IMG/VR virus record: IMGVR_UViG_3300042691_042633
Location: 1-20,767 of that record
DNA length: 20,767 nucleotides
From: a virus
Reading direction: 5' to 3' (one strand)
Each line of letters starts with the position of its first letter. The stretch's first letter is position 1. This document shows positions 13,754 through 20,767 of the stretch, one piece after another. Made by a program: the position numbers and the translations under genes. The notes under the pieces are model-generated. The model had not been told where the DNA came from, searched no databases, and saw only the letters and a list, made by a program, of their open reading frames with translations.

Positions 13754-15048
13754 ATCGCACACCTCCCCATAACATCGAGGCAGAAGAGGCGATTTTAGGC
13801 GGGATTCTACTTGACCCCCCGGCGATCGCCAAAGTCACCATCCCAACCGAGTCCTTTTACGTTGCTGCCCATCAGACAATCTTTGCCGCCATGCAGAAAT
13901 TGTCCGTCGAACAAAAGCCCGTTGATCTAATACACCTAACCGAATCCTTGGGCGATGACCTAACGGCGATCGGGGGACTGCCCAAGCTGATCAATTTATC
14001 CGATGCCGCTATTTCAACTATCAACATTGACCGCTATGCCGAATTAGTCCGCCAAAAATGGCAACGGCGCAAACTAATCAAAGTCCTCAACGACCTATTA
14101 GAACAATCCTACGACCCGGCTTGCACTTGGGATGAACTCAAAAACAAAGCCGAAAACGAGTTAACCACCGCTGTTTCTTCCTCCTCAAACGGCGATCGGG
14201 GCTTAGTCCACGTTTCCGAAACCCTGCTAGAGATTTACAACCAACTCGAAAGCGGCACAAATCCCGGCATTTCTACTCAACTCGGATACTTTGACCAATG
14301 CTTAGGCGGGGGAATGCGAGGCGGGGAATTGATTGTCGTGGCCGGACGGCCCGCCATGGGCAAATCGTTTGTCGCCACCTACCTAACTCGCACCTTTGCC
14401 GACCATGGACCCGTTGCCTTGTTTTCCCTGGAAATGGACAGGGCAAGCATTGTCAAGAGGTTGGCATCCGCCGAAGCGGGCTTGAAACAATCCTGGTTGA
14501 CGGCCAACGCTCTACCCCCCGACAAAATAACGACCTTTTTAGATGCCTACTCTCGCATGGCAGCATTGCCGATCTATGTCGATGACATCCCCGGTTCGGA
14601 ATGTTCCCCCGCCTGGCTTCAATCTGAATGCAACCGCATCTATCGCAAGCACGAAAAACTAAGCCTGATTGTGGTGGACTACCTCCAATTAATCGGCGAT
14701 CAGGGTAGTGCGAACCGGGTCAACGAATTAGGCCGTTACACTTCGGCACTTAAATCCCTTGCCAAGCGTTTTGACTGTCCTGTTATTGCTCTTTCCCAGT
14801 TATCTCGCGGGGTGGAATCTCGCAATGATAAACGCCCAATTATGTCGGACATCCGATCAAGCGGGGCGATCGAGCAGGATGCCGATGTAATTGTGATGCT
14901 TTACCGCGATGAGTATTACAAACCTGATACCCCAGACCAAGGAATTTTAGAGTTAATTCTTGCCAAAAATCGACACGGTAAATGCGCCACCGCTAAGGCT
15001 GAATTTGACCCCGAAATCGGCACTATCAAACCCTATCAAAACTATTAA
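13750..15048 (+). CDS. dnaB: Replicative DNA helicase DnaB
   Basis: Hexameric ATP-driven helicase that unwinds DNA 5' to 3' ahead of the replication fork. The N-terminal collar is clear (PPHNIEAEEAILGGILLDP, residues 5-23, and VDLIHLTESL). After a linker comes the RecA-like core: Walker A GRPAMGKS (199-206), ALFSLEM, Walker B LIVVDYLQLI (306-315), IALSQLSRGVE and the arginine-finger part IRSSGAIEQDADVIVMLYRD. At 432 residues it is full length and intein-free. AGGAGG precedes the start, which overlaps the loader gene's stop. Phage ownership, rather than a host gene, follows from its neighbours. Confidence 0.95.
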   Translation: MNRTPPHNIEAEEAILGGILLDPPAIAKVTIPTESFYVAAHQTIFAAMQKLSVEQKPVDLIHLTESLGDDLTAIGGLPKLINLSDAAISTINIDRYAELVRQKWQRRKLIKVLNDLLEQSYDPACTWDELKNKAENELTTAVSSSSNGDRGLVHVSETLLEIYNQLESGTNPGISTQLGYFDQCLGGGMRGGELIVVAGRPAMGKSFVATYLTRTFADHGPVALFSLEMDRASIVKRLASAEAGLKQSWLTANALPPDKITTFLDAYSRMAALPIYVDDIPGSECSPAWLQSECNRIYRKHEKLSLIVVDYLQLIGDQGSANRVNELGRYTSALKSLAKRFDCPVIALSQLSRGVESRNDKRPIMSDIRSSGAIEQDADVIVMLYRDEYYKPDTPDQGILELILAKNRHGKCATAKAEFDPEIGTIKPYQNY

Positions 15049-15063
15049 TTGGGAGTTTTAATC

Positions 15064-15286
15064 ATGAAACCTTACTTTCAAACTCCCTCAGTCACCCTGT
15101 ACAACCGCGAATGCTTAGCCGGTTGACGGAGTGGTTTTAGATCCCTTTTCTGGCAGTGGAACCACATTGCAAGTCGCCAAAGATTTAGGACGGAAGGCAA
15201 TAGAGTTTGAACTCAATCTCGACTATTGCCAACTCATTGCTAAACGATGCCAACAACTAACCATTTTTGATGTACTTGGAGCCTAA
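15064..15286 (+). pseudogene. Internally deleted DNA adenine/N4-cytosine methyltransferase
   Basis: The first 20 codons ([20 protein letters not shown]) resemble the usual start of phage N6/N4 DNA methyltransferases ('LYNGDCLE'). A TGA follows at 15124-15126. In the next frame, from about 15122 to 15286, comes [19 protein letters not shown], the SAM-binding motif I, then [19 protein letters not shown], the C-terminal strand and helix. The middle, including the catalytic D/NPPY region, is missing, and the halves are in different frames. A single deletion of several hundred bases with a frame change explains this. The stop abuts the next ATG, so the 3' boundary is original. A GGGAG ribosome site still precedes the ATG. 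Confidence 0.8.
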
Positions 15287-15814
15287 ATGTTAAAAATCAG
15301 ACCCAAAAAACGCAAACAAAAACGCGGCTTTGACCCCAACGTCAAGACTAAAGATCGCCAAAGATGGCGTCATGTAGCCATTGAACTAAATCAAGAAACC
15401 TGGGAAGTGATTGATGGCTTTCCTGATATGCACAATTCCGAAATCCTTGACGTACTCGAAATTCATCATCTAATCATTGCCCCCGTCAATTCCAAAGCCG
15501 ATCAAGCCCTGATCAAGCAATGGTCAGAATTAATCGCTGATTGCTACATCAGCCCCACCGAATTCCTGGCAGAAATTTACACCACAACCATCAACGATCA
15601 TGCTCTTTCCATCAATGCAAACATCGGGCGAATTTACCATAATTCCTACCTTGGGGATACCCGACTAAGACCTAATTCAATCGGACACATCTTCGAGGCT
15701 GGCGATCATGGTTGTTTTCCCGACCCCGTCCTGCAAATGCTCAAAAAATACGTTTTTGTCGAACATATTGCCGACGGCAACAACATCACCCTCAAAAACC
15801 GTTTAGGACTTTAA
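15287..15814 (+). CDS. Unrecognised 175-aa protein
   Basis: The ATG follows immediately on the stop of the methyltransferase remnant. The N-terminus is very basic (KIRPKKRKQKRGF), followed by a mixed alpha/beta body with WRHVAIELNQETWEVI and EILDVLEIHHLIIAP. Late residues HIFEAGDHGCFPDPVLQML are distinctive but match nothing I know. No signal peptide or membrane segment. The context, between a DNA methyltransferase and a small HTH protein, hints at DNA binding or defence evasion without proving it. Loss of the upstream methyltransferase may have put it closer to the dnaB transcript. Confidence 0.5.
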   Translation: MLKIRPKKRKQKRGFDPNVKTKDRQRWRHVAIELNQETWEVIDGFPDMHNSEILDVLEIHHLIIAPVNSKADQALIKQWSELIADCYISPTEFLAEIYTTTINDHALSINANIGRIYHNSYLGDTRLRPNSIGHIFEAGDHGCFPDPVLQMLKKYVFVEHIADGNNITLKNRLGL

Positions 15815-15816
15815 CA

Positions 15817-16119
15817 ATGAAGCAAAAATTTCCCCATCTAAGCCGGGACGATCGCCTATCCGTTGCTGTTGCATCCCGGCTGTTACGAGCCATCTATGAT
15901 GTGCCACCCAAAAAAGTAGCCAGGGCGATTGGTTATCGGGACACCTACTTTAATCAGTTTGAACGTTCCGATGGATTGACCCGATTGCCACCATCCGACG
16001 ACATTATTGAGTCGGTAGCCAAATACTTCGATCTAGAAGTTAGTCAACTGGTAAAAGTCGGCAACTGCAAAACCCCAATTAAAGCATTCTATTACCTACA
16101 AGAAATCAAAAAACTATGA
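15817..16119 (+). CDS. Small HTH-like protein (100 aa)
   Basis: Start taken at 15817, two bases after the previous stop; a longer frame from 15712 lies inside that gene. Residues about 12-80 fit an XRE-like layout: VASRLLRAIYDVPPKKVARAIGYRDTYFN (helices 1-3), then DIIESVAKYFDLEVSQLVKV, the typical last helix. It lacks any effector domain. It probably regulates transcription. Its stop overlaps the following start (ATGA). Recognition is by pattern only. Confidence 0.5.
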   Translation: MKQKFPHLSRDDRLSVAVASRLLRAIYDVPPKKVARAIGYRDTYFNQFERSDGLTRLPPSDDIIESVAKYFDLEVSQLVKVGNCKTPIKAFYYLQEIKKL

Positions 16120-16352
16120 CCCAACAAAATATGACCCCGTCTTACATAGCTAAAAAAATCATGAGCGTTGAGATTGGCGACAATTACGACAATCTAGCCA
16201 TTATTATTTGCAGTTATTTTGACGAACATCCCGATAACCCCAATAACGGCGAACTGGATTCAAGCGATTGGTGGGAAAAATGGACAATTGACCGCTACGA
16301 AGAATTCAAAGAAGCGATCAGCGATTGCATTGCGGAACATTTAGGAGATTAA
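16116..16352 (+). CDS. Strongly acidic small protein (78 aa)
   Basis: Not recognised. The sequence has about 17 Asp/Glu against five Lys/Arg, and three Trp in one cluster (SSDWWEKW). No signal or membrane segment. Small acidic phage proteins in this position are sometimes DNA mimics or inhibitors of host defence, but nothing here proves that. It is coupled to the HTH gene before it by an ATGA overlap and is followed three bases later by another small gene. Confidence 0.5.
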   Translation: MTQQNMTPSYIAKKIMSVEIGDNYDNLAIIICSYFDEHPDNPNNGELDSSDWWEKWTIDRYEEFKEAISDCIAEHLGD

Positions 16353-16355
16353 CCC

Positions 16356-16601
16356 ATGACAGACCAACAAGCCCAAGACATATTACAAACCCTAGGGCAC
16401 AACGCCCTAAAAACCATCAAAAAAGGCAATCCCGAAATAGTTAATTGTGGGCTATTCCAAGTCGTTAACTTTTGGGTCAACGGACAAGAATGTGAATACT
16501 TTTTCGATACAGAACCCCCATTGCTTAGGCAGGTGGAATCTGACAAAGAATTCACCAATTTTAACCAACTACTTTCGGAGATTACCTATGAATTGGCTTA
16601 A
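16356..16601 (+). CDS. Small acidic hypothetical protein (81 aa)
   Basis: Not recognised. Alpha-beta-alpha appearance: DQQAQDILQTLGHNALKTIKK, a beta segment GLFQVVNFWVNGQECEYFF, then FTNFNQLLSEITYEL. Two Cys (32, 46). The ATG follows the previous stop by three bases and GGAG is present upstream. Its end overlaps the NblA-like gene's start by 14 bases. An antisense frame over most of it is not credible. Confidence 0.5.
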   Translation: MTDQQAQDILQTLGHNALKTIKKGNPEIVNCGLFQVVNFWVNGQECEYFFDTEPPLLRQVESDKEFTNFNQLLSEITYELA

Positions 16602-16794
16602 GTTGTCCCTCTCTCTAGAAGAGAGTTTTGAAATCCAAAAGATTGCCACTGCCATTAATCACATGAGCAATGAGCAACGCACCGAGATTTTTAAAAAACT
16701 TGCCACGACTCAAAAGTTGCAAGAAAAGGCAATTCAACAAATGACGGCTGAACTATTCCAAAAGGAAATGACCAACCATGAACCCCGCCGCTAA
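16588..16794 (+). CDS. NblA-like phycobilisome degradation protein
   Basis: 68 residues from the ATG at 16588, with CGGAG seven bases upstream; a longer frame from 16447 has no such site and overlaps the previous gene. The sequence fits the NblA/Ycf18 family, small helical adaptors that bind phycobilisomes and bring them to Clp protease: MN start, LSLSLEESFEIQ (6-17), IATAINHMSNEQRTEIF (19-35), then KKLATTQKLQEKAIQQM. Family members have 'LSLEQxFxxxxFxxQvxxMSxEQAxxxL' in the same register and similar length. The conserved C-terminal 'LLKxxW' segment is not clear here, so affinity may differ. NblA genes occur in phages of Microcystis and Planktothrix. The stop overlaps the ParB-like gene by 17 bases. 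Confidence 0.65.
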   Translation: MNWLKLSLSLEESFEIQKIATAINHMSNEQRTEIFKKLATTQKLQEKAIQQMTAELFQKEMTNHEPRR

Positions 16795-17635
16795 TCCACC
16801 GCATTATCCATTTCAGGATGACCCGTTCGACTGGCATCCTTACGCAAACATATTTCCCTTAATGGAGGATGAAGACCTCGAAAAACTAGCCAACGACATA
16901 GAAGCAAATGGACAACTGAATCCCGTTCAAATCTATGGGGGATTAATCCTTGATGGGCGAAACCGATATAAGGCGATTGAAATCATCAATCATCGGCGAT
17001 TGGTAGAAGGCAAATCATTAATGATGTTGTCTTATGGGACTTTTGAAAAAGATGTTGACCCCGAAAACGACAACAAAGCACTATCCTATGTTCGATCTCA
17101 CAACGTCACCCGACGAAACCTAAAGCCTAGCCAACTCCATGCCATTGGCGTTGAAATTGAGGCGCATTATGCCGACATTGCCAAACGAGAAATCGAATGG
17201 AAAAAGCAAAAAGCGGATCAGGAAATCTCGGTTGTGAATTCACAACCCGGATCAATGGAGAACAAATCAGCTTACAAAGCGGCCAAAGACATCGGGACAG
17301 GTCAGCAAGGAATCAACCGAGCTAAAGCTGTTAAGGAGGCAGACCCTGAGCTATTCAACAAACTGCATAAGGGGGAAATTAGCACTAACGCCGCCTACAA
17401 CCAAGTCAAAGGCTACACAAAAAAAGAGCCGGAAGCGCCCATAGAGGAAGAATCCGACTCACAAACACTTGAAGTCACATCAGAAGAAATAATCATCTCG
17501 TTTGTTTCCAACATTGAGAGCTTATTCCCTGATGAGATTCAATACTGCCTTAATGAAATTCACAATCGCCGCCGCGATGCCGTAAAGGAATTTATCGCAA
17601 ACCTGAAAATCACTGACCCTTTACTTTTTAACTAA
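16778..17635 (+). CDS. ParB/sulfiredoxin-fold protein
   Basis: The N-terminal ParB-like domain is at about 22-125: NIFPLMEDEDLEKLANDIE, QLNPVQIYGGLILDGRNRYKA with the DGRNR nucleotide-binding loop (59-63), and the box SHNVTRRNLKPSQLHAIG. A helical region with an HTH-like AAKDIGTGQQGINRAKAV follows, then an acidic linker and a C-terminal helix bundle. Phages use such proteins as DNA-binding or CTP/ATP-binding factors and nucleases, not only for partition; no ParA gene is adjacent, so plasmid partition is not supported. It stands between the NblA-like gene and the annealase. The absence of ParA makes a regulatory or DNA-processing role more likely. Confidence 0.75.
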   Translation: MNPAANPPHYPFQDDPFDWHPYANIFPLMEDEDLEKLANDIEANGQLNPVQIYGGLILDGRNRYKAIEIINHRRLVEGKSLMMLSYGTFEKDVDPENDNKALSYVRSHNVTRRNLKPSQLHAIGVEIEAHYADIAKREIEWKKQKADQEISVVNSQPGSMENKSAYKAAKDIGTGQQGINRAKAVKEADPELFNKLHKGEISTNAAYNQVKGYTKKEPEAPIEEESDSQTLEVTSEEIIISFVSNIESLFPDEIQYCLNEIHNRRRDAVKEFIANLKITDPLLFN

Positions 17636-17637
17636 CC

Positions 17638-18351
17638 ATGAGCGCACTATCAACCATTTCGCACTTTAATCCCGAACAAACCCGCCTAATCAAGCAAACC
17701 ATCATGGCGGGGAAGTCCACACCAACCGATAACGATCTGGCTTTATTTGGTCTAATCTGCCAACGGGCAGGGCTTGACCCATTCGCCCAGCAGATTTATG
17801 CCATTGAGCGGGCTGGGAAATGGACTTTTCAAATTTCCATTGACGGATTACGAGCAATTGCCGAACGTTCTGGCCAATACGCGGGCAGTGATGAACCGCT
17901 ATTTGATGAAGGGCTTGGTGTTTATGAGTTTGAGGAGTCAGGGCGGGAAATCCCCAAGGTCTGTAAAGTCACCGTCTGGAAGATTGTACAAGGCGTTCGT
18001 TGTCCATTCGTTGGCATTGCTCGGTATTCGGAATGCTGTCAAAAATACAACGGCAAACCGTCTGGACTGTGGGAAAAAAGGCCCAGCACAATGCTAGCTG
18101 TTCGAGCTGAATCCCAGGCATTACGCAAGGCGTTCCCTCAATGCCAACAAATCGAACAATATGCCGAGGTTGAGGCCGTTGAAACCGTTGATGATTGGCG
18201 AGTTAACGGGGCAAACTGGGCAATTGAGCAAGGACTTGACCCACAAACAGCCCACGACATCAGCCAAGTGGCAACCAGCAAGCAAAACCTATTAGAACGG
18301 GTAAAATCTGCCTTAAACACAGAACAACCAAAGGCATCGCCAACCAATTAA
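17638..18351 (+). CDS. bet: Phage recombinase, Red-beta/RecT-type single-strand annealing protein
   Basis: Anneals complementary single strands during recombination-dependent replication and repair. Motifs of the Bet family: LICQRAGLDPFAQQIYAI (39-56), WTFQISIDGLRAIAERSG (62-79), and TMLAVRAESQALRKAFP (151-167). Length of 237 is normal. It starts two bases after the ParB-like stop. Lambda pairs Bet with an exonuclease (Exo); no exonuclease is recognisable in this window, so the partner may be elsewhere, a host nuclease, or one of the unknown proteins. The C-terminal 50 residues are variable, as expected for the part that contacts SSB. Confidence 0.85.
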   Translation: MSALSTISHFNPEQTRLIKQTIMAGKSTPTDNDLALFGLICQRAGLDPFAQQIYAIERAGKWTFQISIDGLRAIAERSGQYAGSDEPLFDEGLGVYEFEESGREIPKVCKVTVWKIVQGVRCPFVGIARYSECCQKYNGKPSGLWEKRPSTMLAVRAESQALRKAFPQCQQIEQYAEVEAVETVDDWRVNGANWAIEQGLDPQTAHDISQVATSKQNLLERVKSALNTEQPKASPTN

Positions 18352-18381
18352 AATAGGATCAGCAATATTGTGGGGGCAATC

Positions 18382-18678
18382 ATGCAAGGATTTGAAGCTC
18401 AATACGATTCATTACTTCGCAACTATGGCCGTGACTGTGCAGAACGCTATCGTCAGGTCATCCACGGTCAACCCCCACAACATTCCACCCGGCAACGCTG
18501 GACAAGCAACCGACTCCATCGCCAACGAACTTTTAATGAGATGCAGGCAGCAATAATCAGAAGCGATTACAGCGCAGGCTACACTTGCCGACAGTTGGCA
18601 CAAAAATATGGTGTATCACAAGGTTCAATTAGCAACGTTGTCAAAGAACGGGGAGCATATAAGGGCGAAAAGTCCTGA
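18382..18678 (+). CDS. Small HTH protein upstream of terminase (98 aa)
   Basis: ATG at 18382 chosen because GGGGG is seven bases upstream; in-frame GTG at 18370 is possible. The C-terminal half holds a resolvase/Hin-like helix-turn-helix: YSAGYTCRQLAQKYGVSQGSISNVVKERGAY (about 63-93, given as a pattern of three helices). The N-terminal half is basic (RQRWTSNRLHRQR). Sitting last in the early block and just before the terminase promoter, it may be the late-gene activator. A sequence-specific terminase helper is the alternative. Confidence 0.6.
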   Translation: MQGFEAQYDSLLRNYGRDCAERYRQVIHGQPPQHSTRQRWTSNRLHRQRTFNEMQAAIIRSDYSAGYTCRQLAQKYGVSQGSISNVVKERGAYKGEKS

Positions 18679-18726
18679 TAAAATAGTTAATCCACGGGTC
18701 CCTTTAAAAAGTGGACGTTAGCCGTG

Positions 18727-18756
18727 TCGGCATCCCTCGCATTTCGTAGGTATAAT
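18727..18756 (+). promoter_or_regulatory. Promoter before the terminase operon
   Basis: A perfect TATAAT at 18751-18756 lies 26 bases before the terminase small-subunit ATG. TCGGCA at 18727-18732, 18 bases upstream, matches the -35 consensus at four of six positions, so this promoter may need an activator. It fits the switch from early to packaging genes. The rest of the 104-bp gap holds an imperfect stem near 18698-18718. Confidence 0.5.
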
Positions 18757-18782
18757 GTACGTATTTTTAGGTTATTATTACA

Positions 18783-19322
18783 ATGCCAAACCAAGGGACT
18801 GATTACGGGGAACGATACTTGAGCGGGTCAAACTTGATCGACCTTTACGGGGACAGGGTTAAACTTCCAACCGTTAATAAGTGGGTTGAGTCGGGGAAGG
18901 TCAGCACCGATTCGGATGGGCGGCGAAATGAGCAGCAGGTATTGATCGCGTTGCTGGATGCCAAAGACGCAGAAATTGAACGACAAAAATCATTGAAAAC
19001 AGTCGGCGATTTAAGAGAGGAGATTGATAAAGCAAAACTGCGAAAAATCCTGCTAGAAGGCGACATCATTGAACTACAGAGGGACAAAGAAAAAGGCGAG
19101 TTGATTCGGCTGGATGAGGCAATCATTGAAAGGAAGGATACAGACACAAGGATCAAACAAAAACTTTTGTCTTTACCTTCGAGGATTTCTTTGGAATTAT
19201 CAGGGATCAGTGACCCGATAGAGATACAGAAAATTTTAGACGAATTTGTCCGAGAGTTGTTGCTTGAGTTGCACACAGAACTTTATGGGGGGAGCGATGA
19301 AAAAGAAAATTGTCGTGGGTAG
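18783..19322 (+). CDS. Terminase small subunit candidate (Nu1-like, 179 aa)
   Basis: By position it is the DNA-recognition subunit of terminase. The N-terminus looks like a winged helix selecting DNA: NLIDLYGDRVKLPTVNKWVESGKV, the 'YGxxxxTVxxWxxxG' pattern of Nu1-type proteins. Residues about 60-125 are heptad-like coiled coil (LREEIDKAKLRKILLEGDIIE and onward), giving oligomerisation, and the C-terminal helix (FVRELLLELHTELY) may bind the large subunit. The stop overlaps the large subunit gene by 26 bases. The promoter at 18751 is directly upstream. No clear ribosome site. Confidence 0.7.
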   Translation: MPNQGTDYGERYLSGSNLIDLYGDRVKLPTVNKWVESGKVSTDSDGRRNEQQVLIALLDAKDAEIERQKSLKTVGDLREEIDKAKLRKILLEGDIIELQRDKEKGELIRLDEAIIERKDTDTRIKQKLLSLPSRISLELSGISDPIEIQKILDEFVRELLLELHTELYGGSDEKENCRG

Positions 19323-20767
19323 TTTCTTACCACCTCCAAAACTAAACCCAGCAGAATGGGCGGAATCAAACGTCGTTATTCCTAAAGAGTCTGGATCTGA
19401 GCCTGGGTTTTACCGCATCCGTCGCGCACCGTATCAGAGAGGGATTATTGAATCAATCACTGAATATAGAAAAATTGTTGTGATGTCCTCTGCTCAGGTT
19501 GGAAAAACACTGATGCAGACTATTGCGTTGGGGTATTGGATTGATCAGGAACCTAGCCAAATCCTGTGGGTAGCCCCAACAATCCAAATGGCAGAAAGTA
19601 CAAGCAAGGAAAAATTAAGCCCGTTTTTTAGGGACACGCCAAAACTATCTGCTTTGATAGACGAAAAAAGCAGATCATCGGGAAACACGATATTAAGAAA
19701 AAACTTTCCAGGCGGTTTTTTGGTTTTAGCTGGGGCCAACTCTCCGGCAAGCTTGGCCTCTAGAAGTGTGCGAGTGTTGATATTAGATGAGTTGGATCGG
19801 TTTCCTTTGTCCGCTGGCTCGGAAGGCTGCCCATATAAGTTAGCCGCAAAAAGAACAGCCGCATTTTTTAATAGTGTCGAGTTTCTTGTTTCCACTCCAA
19901 CCCTATCCGGGTCATCAAAAATAACAAAGGAGTTTGAACTATCCAATCAACAGCATTTCTATCTGCCTTGCCCCCACTGTGGGCACTATCAGCATTTGAT
20001 TTGGGATCAGTTGCAGTATGTCGGCAAGGGCACGAAGGAAGCCAAGTTAGGGGATGGGGACTCGCTGGGTTATTTCTGTGCAGGATGTGGGGACTTGATC
20101 GTCGAAACGGAAAAAATGGGGATGCTTCGGAAGGGTGAATGGCGGGCTCATCGGGAAAGCAGGACGGCGGGATTTCACCTAAACGAGCTTTATTCACCGT
20201 TCCGATCCTGGCGGGATGTGGCGAGGGATTTTGAGGAGGCTAGACTTGACCAATCAACCTATCAGGTATGGTGGAATACTTCCCTGGGTTTGCCGTTTGA
20301 GTTGGCCGGGCGGACTCGTTACCGTTGGGAGGATTTACACGCTAGGGCGGAAAATTCTTTGTATTCCTTGGGCGAAATTCCCGAAGGGGTTCTGTTGTTG
20401 GTGGCCGGGGTGGATGTCCAGGGCGATCGCCTAGAGTGTACGTTGCTTGGTTTTGGTGAGTCTGAGGAATGTTGGTTGATCAATCATCAGCAATTTTTTG
20501 GCCAAACGTTAGAACCGGAAGTATGGGACGCATTGGAAGATTTTTTAGACCGCAAATACCCGCATCCGTTGGGGGGAACCATTGAGGTCAAGCGGGCGGC
20601 GATCGATACGGGCTTTCAAACCCAGGATATTTATCAACAGATCAGGCAACGGAAACACCGAACCCGATCCCGTTGGTTGGCCGTAAAGGGGAAGGAAGGC
20701 GATCGGGCGGCGTTATCGTCCCCAAGCAATCAGGAAATAAATTGGCGGGGGCAAAAAATCAAGCGGG
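19297..20767 (+). CDS. Terminase large subunit, GpA type, 3' partial
   Basis: ATP-driven motor and nuclease that cuts and packages phage DNA. The frame starts at ATG 19297, after GGGGGGAG, and is open to the window end (490 codons). N-terminal ATPase: RRAPYQRGI, Walker A SSAQVGKT (64-71), WVAPTIQMAE, Walker B LILDELDR (161-168), then VSTPT. A zinc-binding insert has CPHC (225-228) and CAGC (261-264), characteristic of GpA terminases of cos phages. The nuclease starts near GVDVQGDRLE (371-380), whose Asp373 is the expected metal ligand, and continues to AAIDTGFQTQDIY. The C-terminus and the portal gene lie beyond the edge. Confidence 0.92.
   Translation, partial: MKKKIVVGSFLPPPKLNPAEWAESNVVIPKESGSEPGFYRIRRAPYQRGIIESITEYRKIVVMSSAQVGKTLMQTIALGYWIDQEPSQILWVAPTIQMAESTSKEKLSPFFRDTPKLSALIDEKSRSSGNTILRKNFPGGFLVLAGANSPASLASRSVRVLILDELDRFPLSAGSEGCPYKLAAKRTAAFFNSVEFLVSTPTLSGSSKITKEFELSNQQHFYLPCPHCGHYQHLIWDQLQYVGKGTKEAKLGDGDSLGYFCAGCGDLIVETEKMGMLRKGEWRAHRESRTAGFHLNELYSPFRSWRDVARDFEEARLDQSTYQVWWNTSLGLPFELAGRTRYRWEDLHARAENSLYSLGEIPEGVLLLVAGVDVQGDRLECTLLGFGESEECWLINHQQFFGQTLEPEVWDALEDFLDRKYPHPLGGTIEVKRAAIDTGFQTQDIYQQIRQRKHRTRSRWLAVKGKEGDRAALSSPSNQEINWRGQKIKR

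Noticed and set aside
16447-16794. Long version (115 aa) of the NblA-like gene
   Set aside because: The extra N-terminus overlaps the previous gene and has no ribosome site; the ATG at 16588 has CGGAG and matches the family start.
16778-17635. Plasmid partition ParB implying a phage-plasmid
   Set aside because: No ParA, no parS-like repeat cluster seen, and an integrase is present, so partition is not supported by this window.
18845-19276. Leftward 143-codon frame
   Set aside because: Ser-rich antisense shadow of the coiled-coil terminase small subunit.

Overview
The window is part of a temperate, tailed (siphovirus-like) phage genome from a cyanobacterium. The cyanobacterial signature is the HIP1 octamer GCGATCGC: I count 23 copies in 20.8 kb, against well under one expected by chance. 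The phage signature is a complete set of lysogeny, replication, recombination and packaging genes, with part of the tail module. No host housekeeping gene, rRNA, tRNA or CRISPR array was seen.

Layout. (1) 1-4719, tail end of the virion module. A DUF2460-type distal tail protein, cut by the left edge, runs rightward. It meets head-on a leftward operon of a large tail-tip/hub protein (phage-tail_3-like, with a TIG domain and fibre motifs), a 57-residue repeat peptide and an unrecognised 298-residue protein. (2) 4720-5018, a 299-bp gene-free stretch with a terminator-like hairpin, short tandem repeats and an 8-bp inverted repeat; this is the natural place for attP. (3) 5019-6791, lysogeny control. 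A tyrosine integrase and a small HTH protein point left, a small Cro/XRE-like protein points right, and three 16-bp operator-like palindromes lie between and after them. (4) 6792-13753, rightward early genes: BRO-N antirepressor, small proteins, a C5-cytosine methyltransferase, a ThyX thymidylate synthase carrying an HNH intein, several small HTH proteins and a replication initiator/loader candidate. (5) 13750-18678: DnaB helicase, a broken DNA methyltransferase, small unknown proteins, an NblA-like phycobilisome-degradation protein, a ParB-like protein, a Red-beta/RecT annealase and a small HTH protein. (6) 18679-20767: a promoter, then terminase small and large (GpA-type) subunits, the latter cut by the right edge.

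How it fits together. The early region makes dTMP (ThyX), modifies DNA (C5 methyltransferase), initiates and unwinds (13-kb gene plus DnaB) and recombines (annealase); NblA-like protein would free amino acids from the host antenna. Terminase then starts the packaging module, whose head and most tail genes lie outside the window. Tail-tip genes and integrase are neighbours with only an att-like gap between them, as in a virion or circular phage genome. This suggests the window shows the unintegrated arrangement rather than a prophage joined to host DNA.

The points most worth a second look are the NblA-like gene, the intein placed exactly inside the ThyX signature motif, the operator set, two methyltransferase genes reduced to remnants by deletion, and the strongly uneven HIP1 distribution. 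Genes are tightly packed, often with ATGA stop/start overlaps. All homology calls are from reading motifs by eye; no database search was run.
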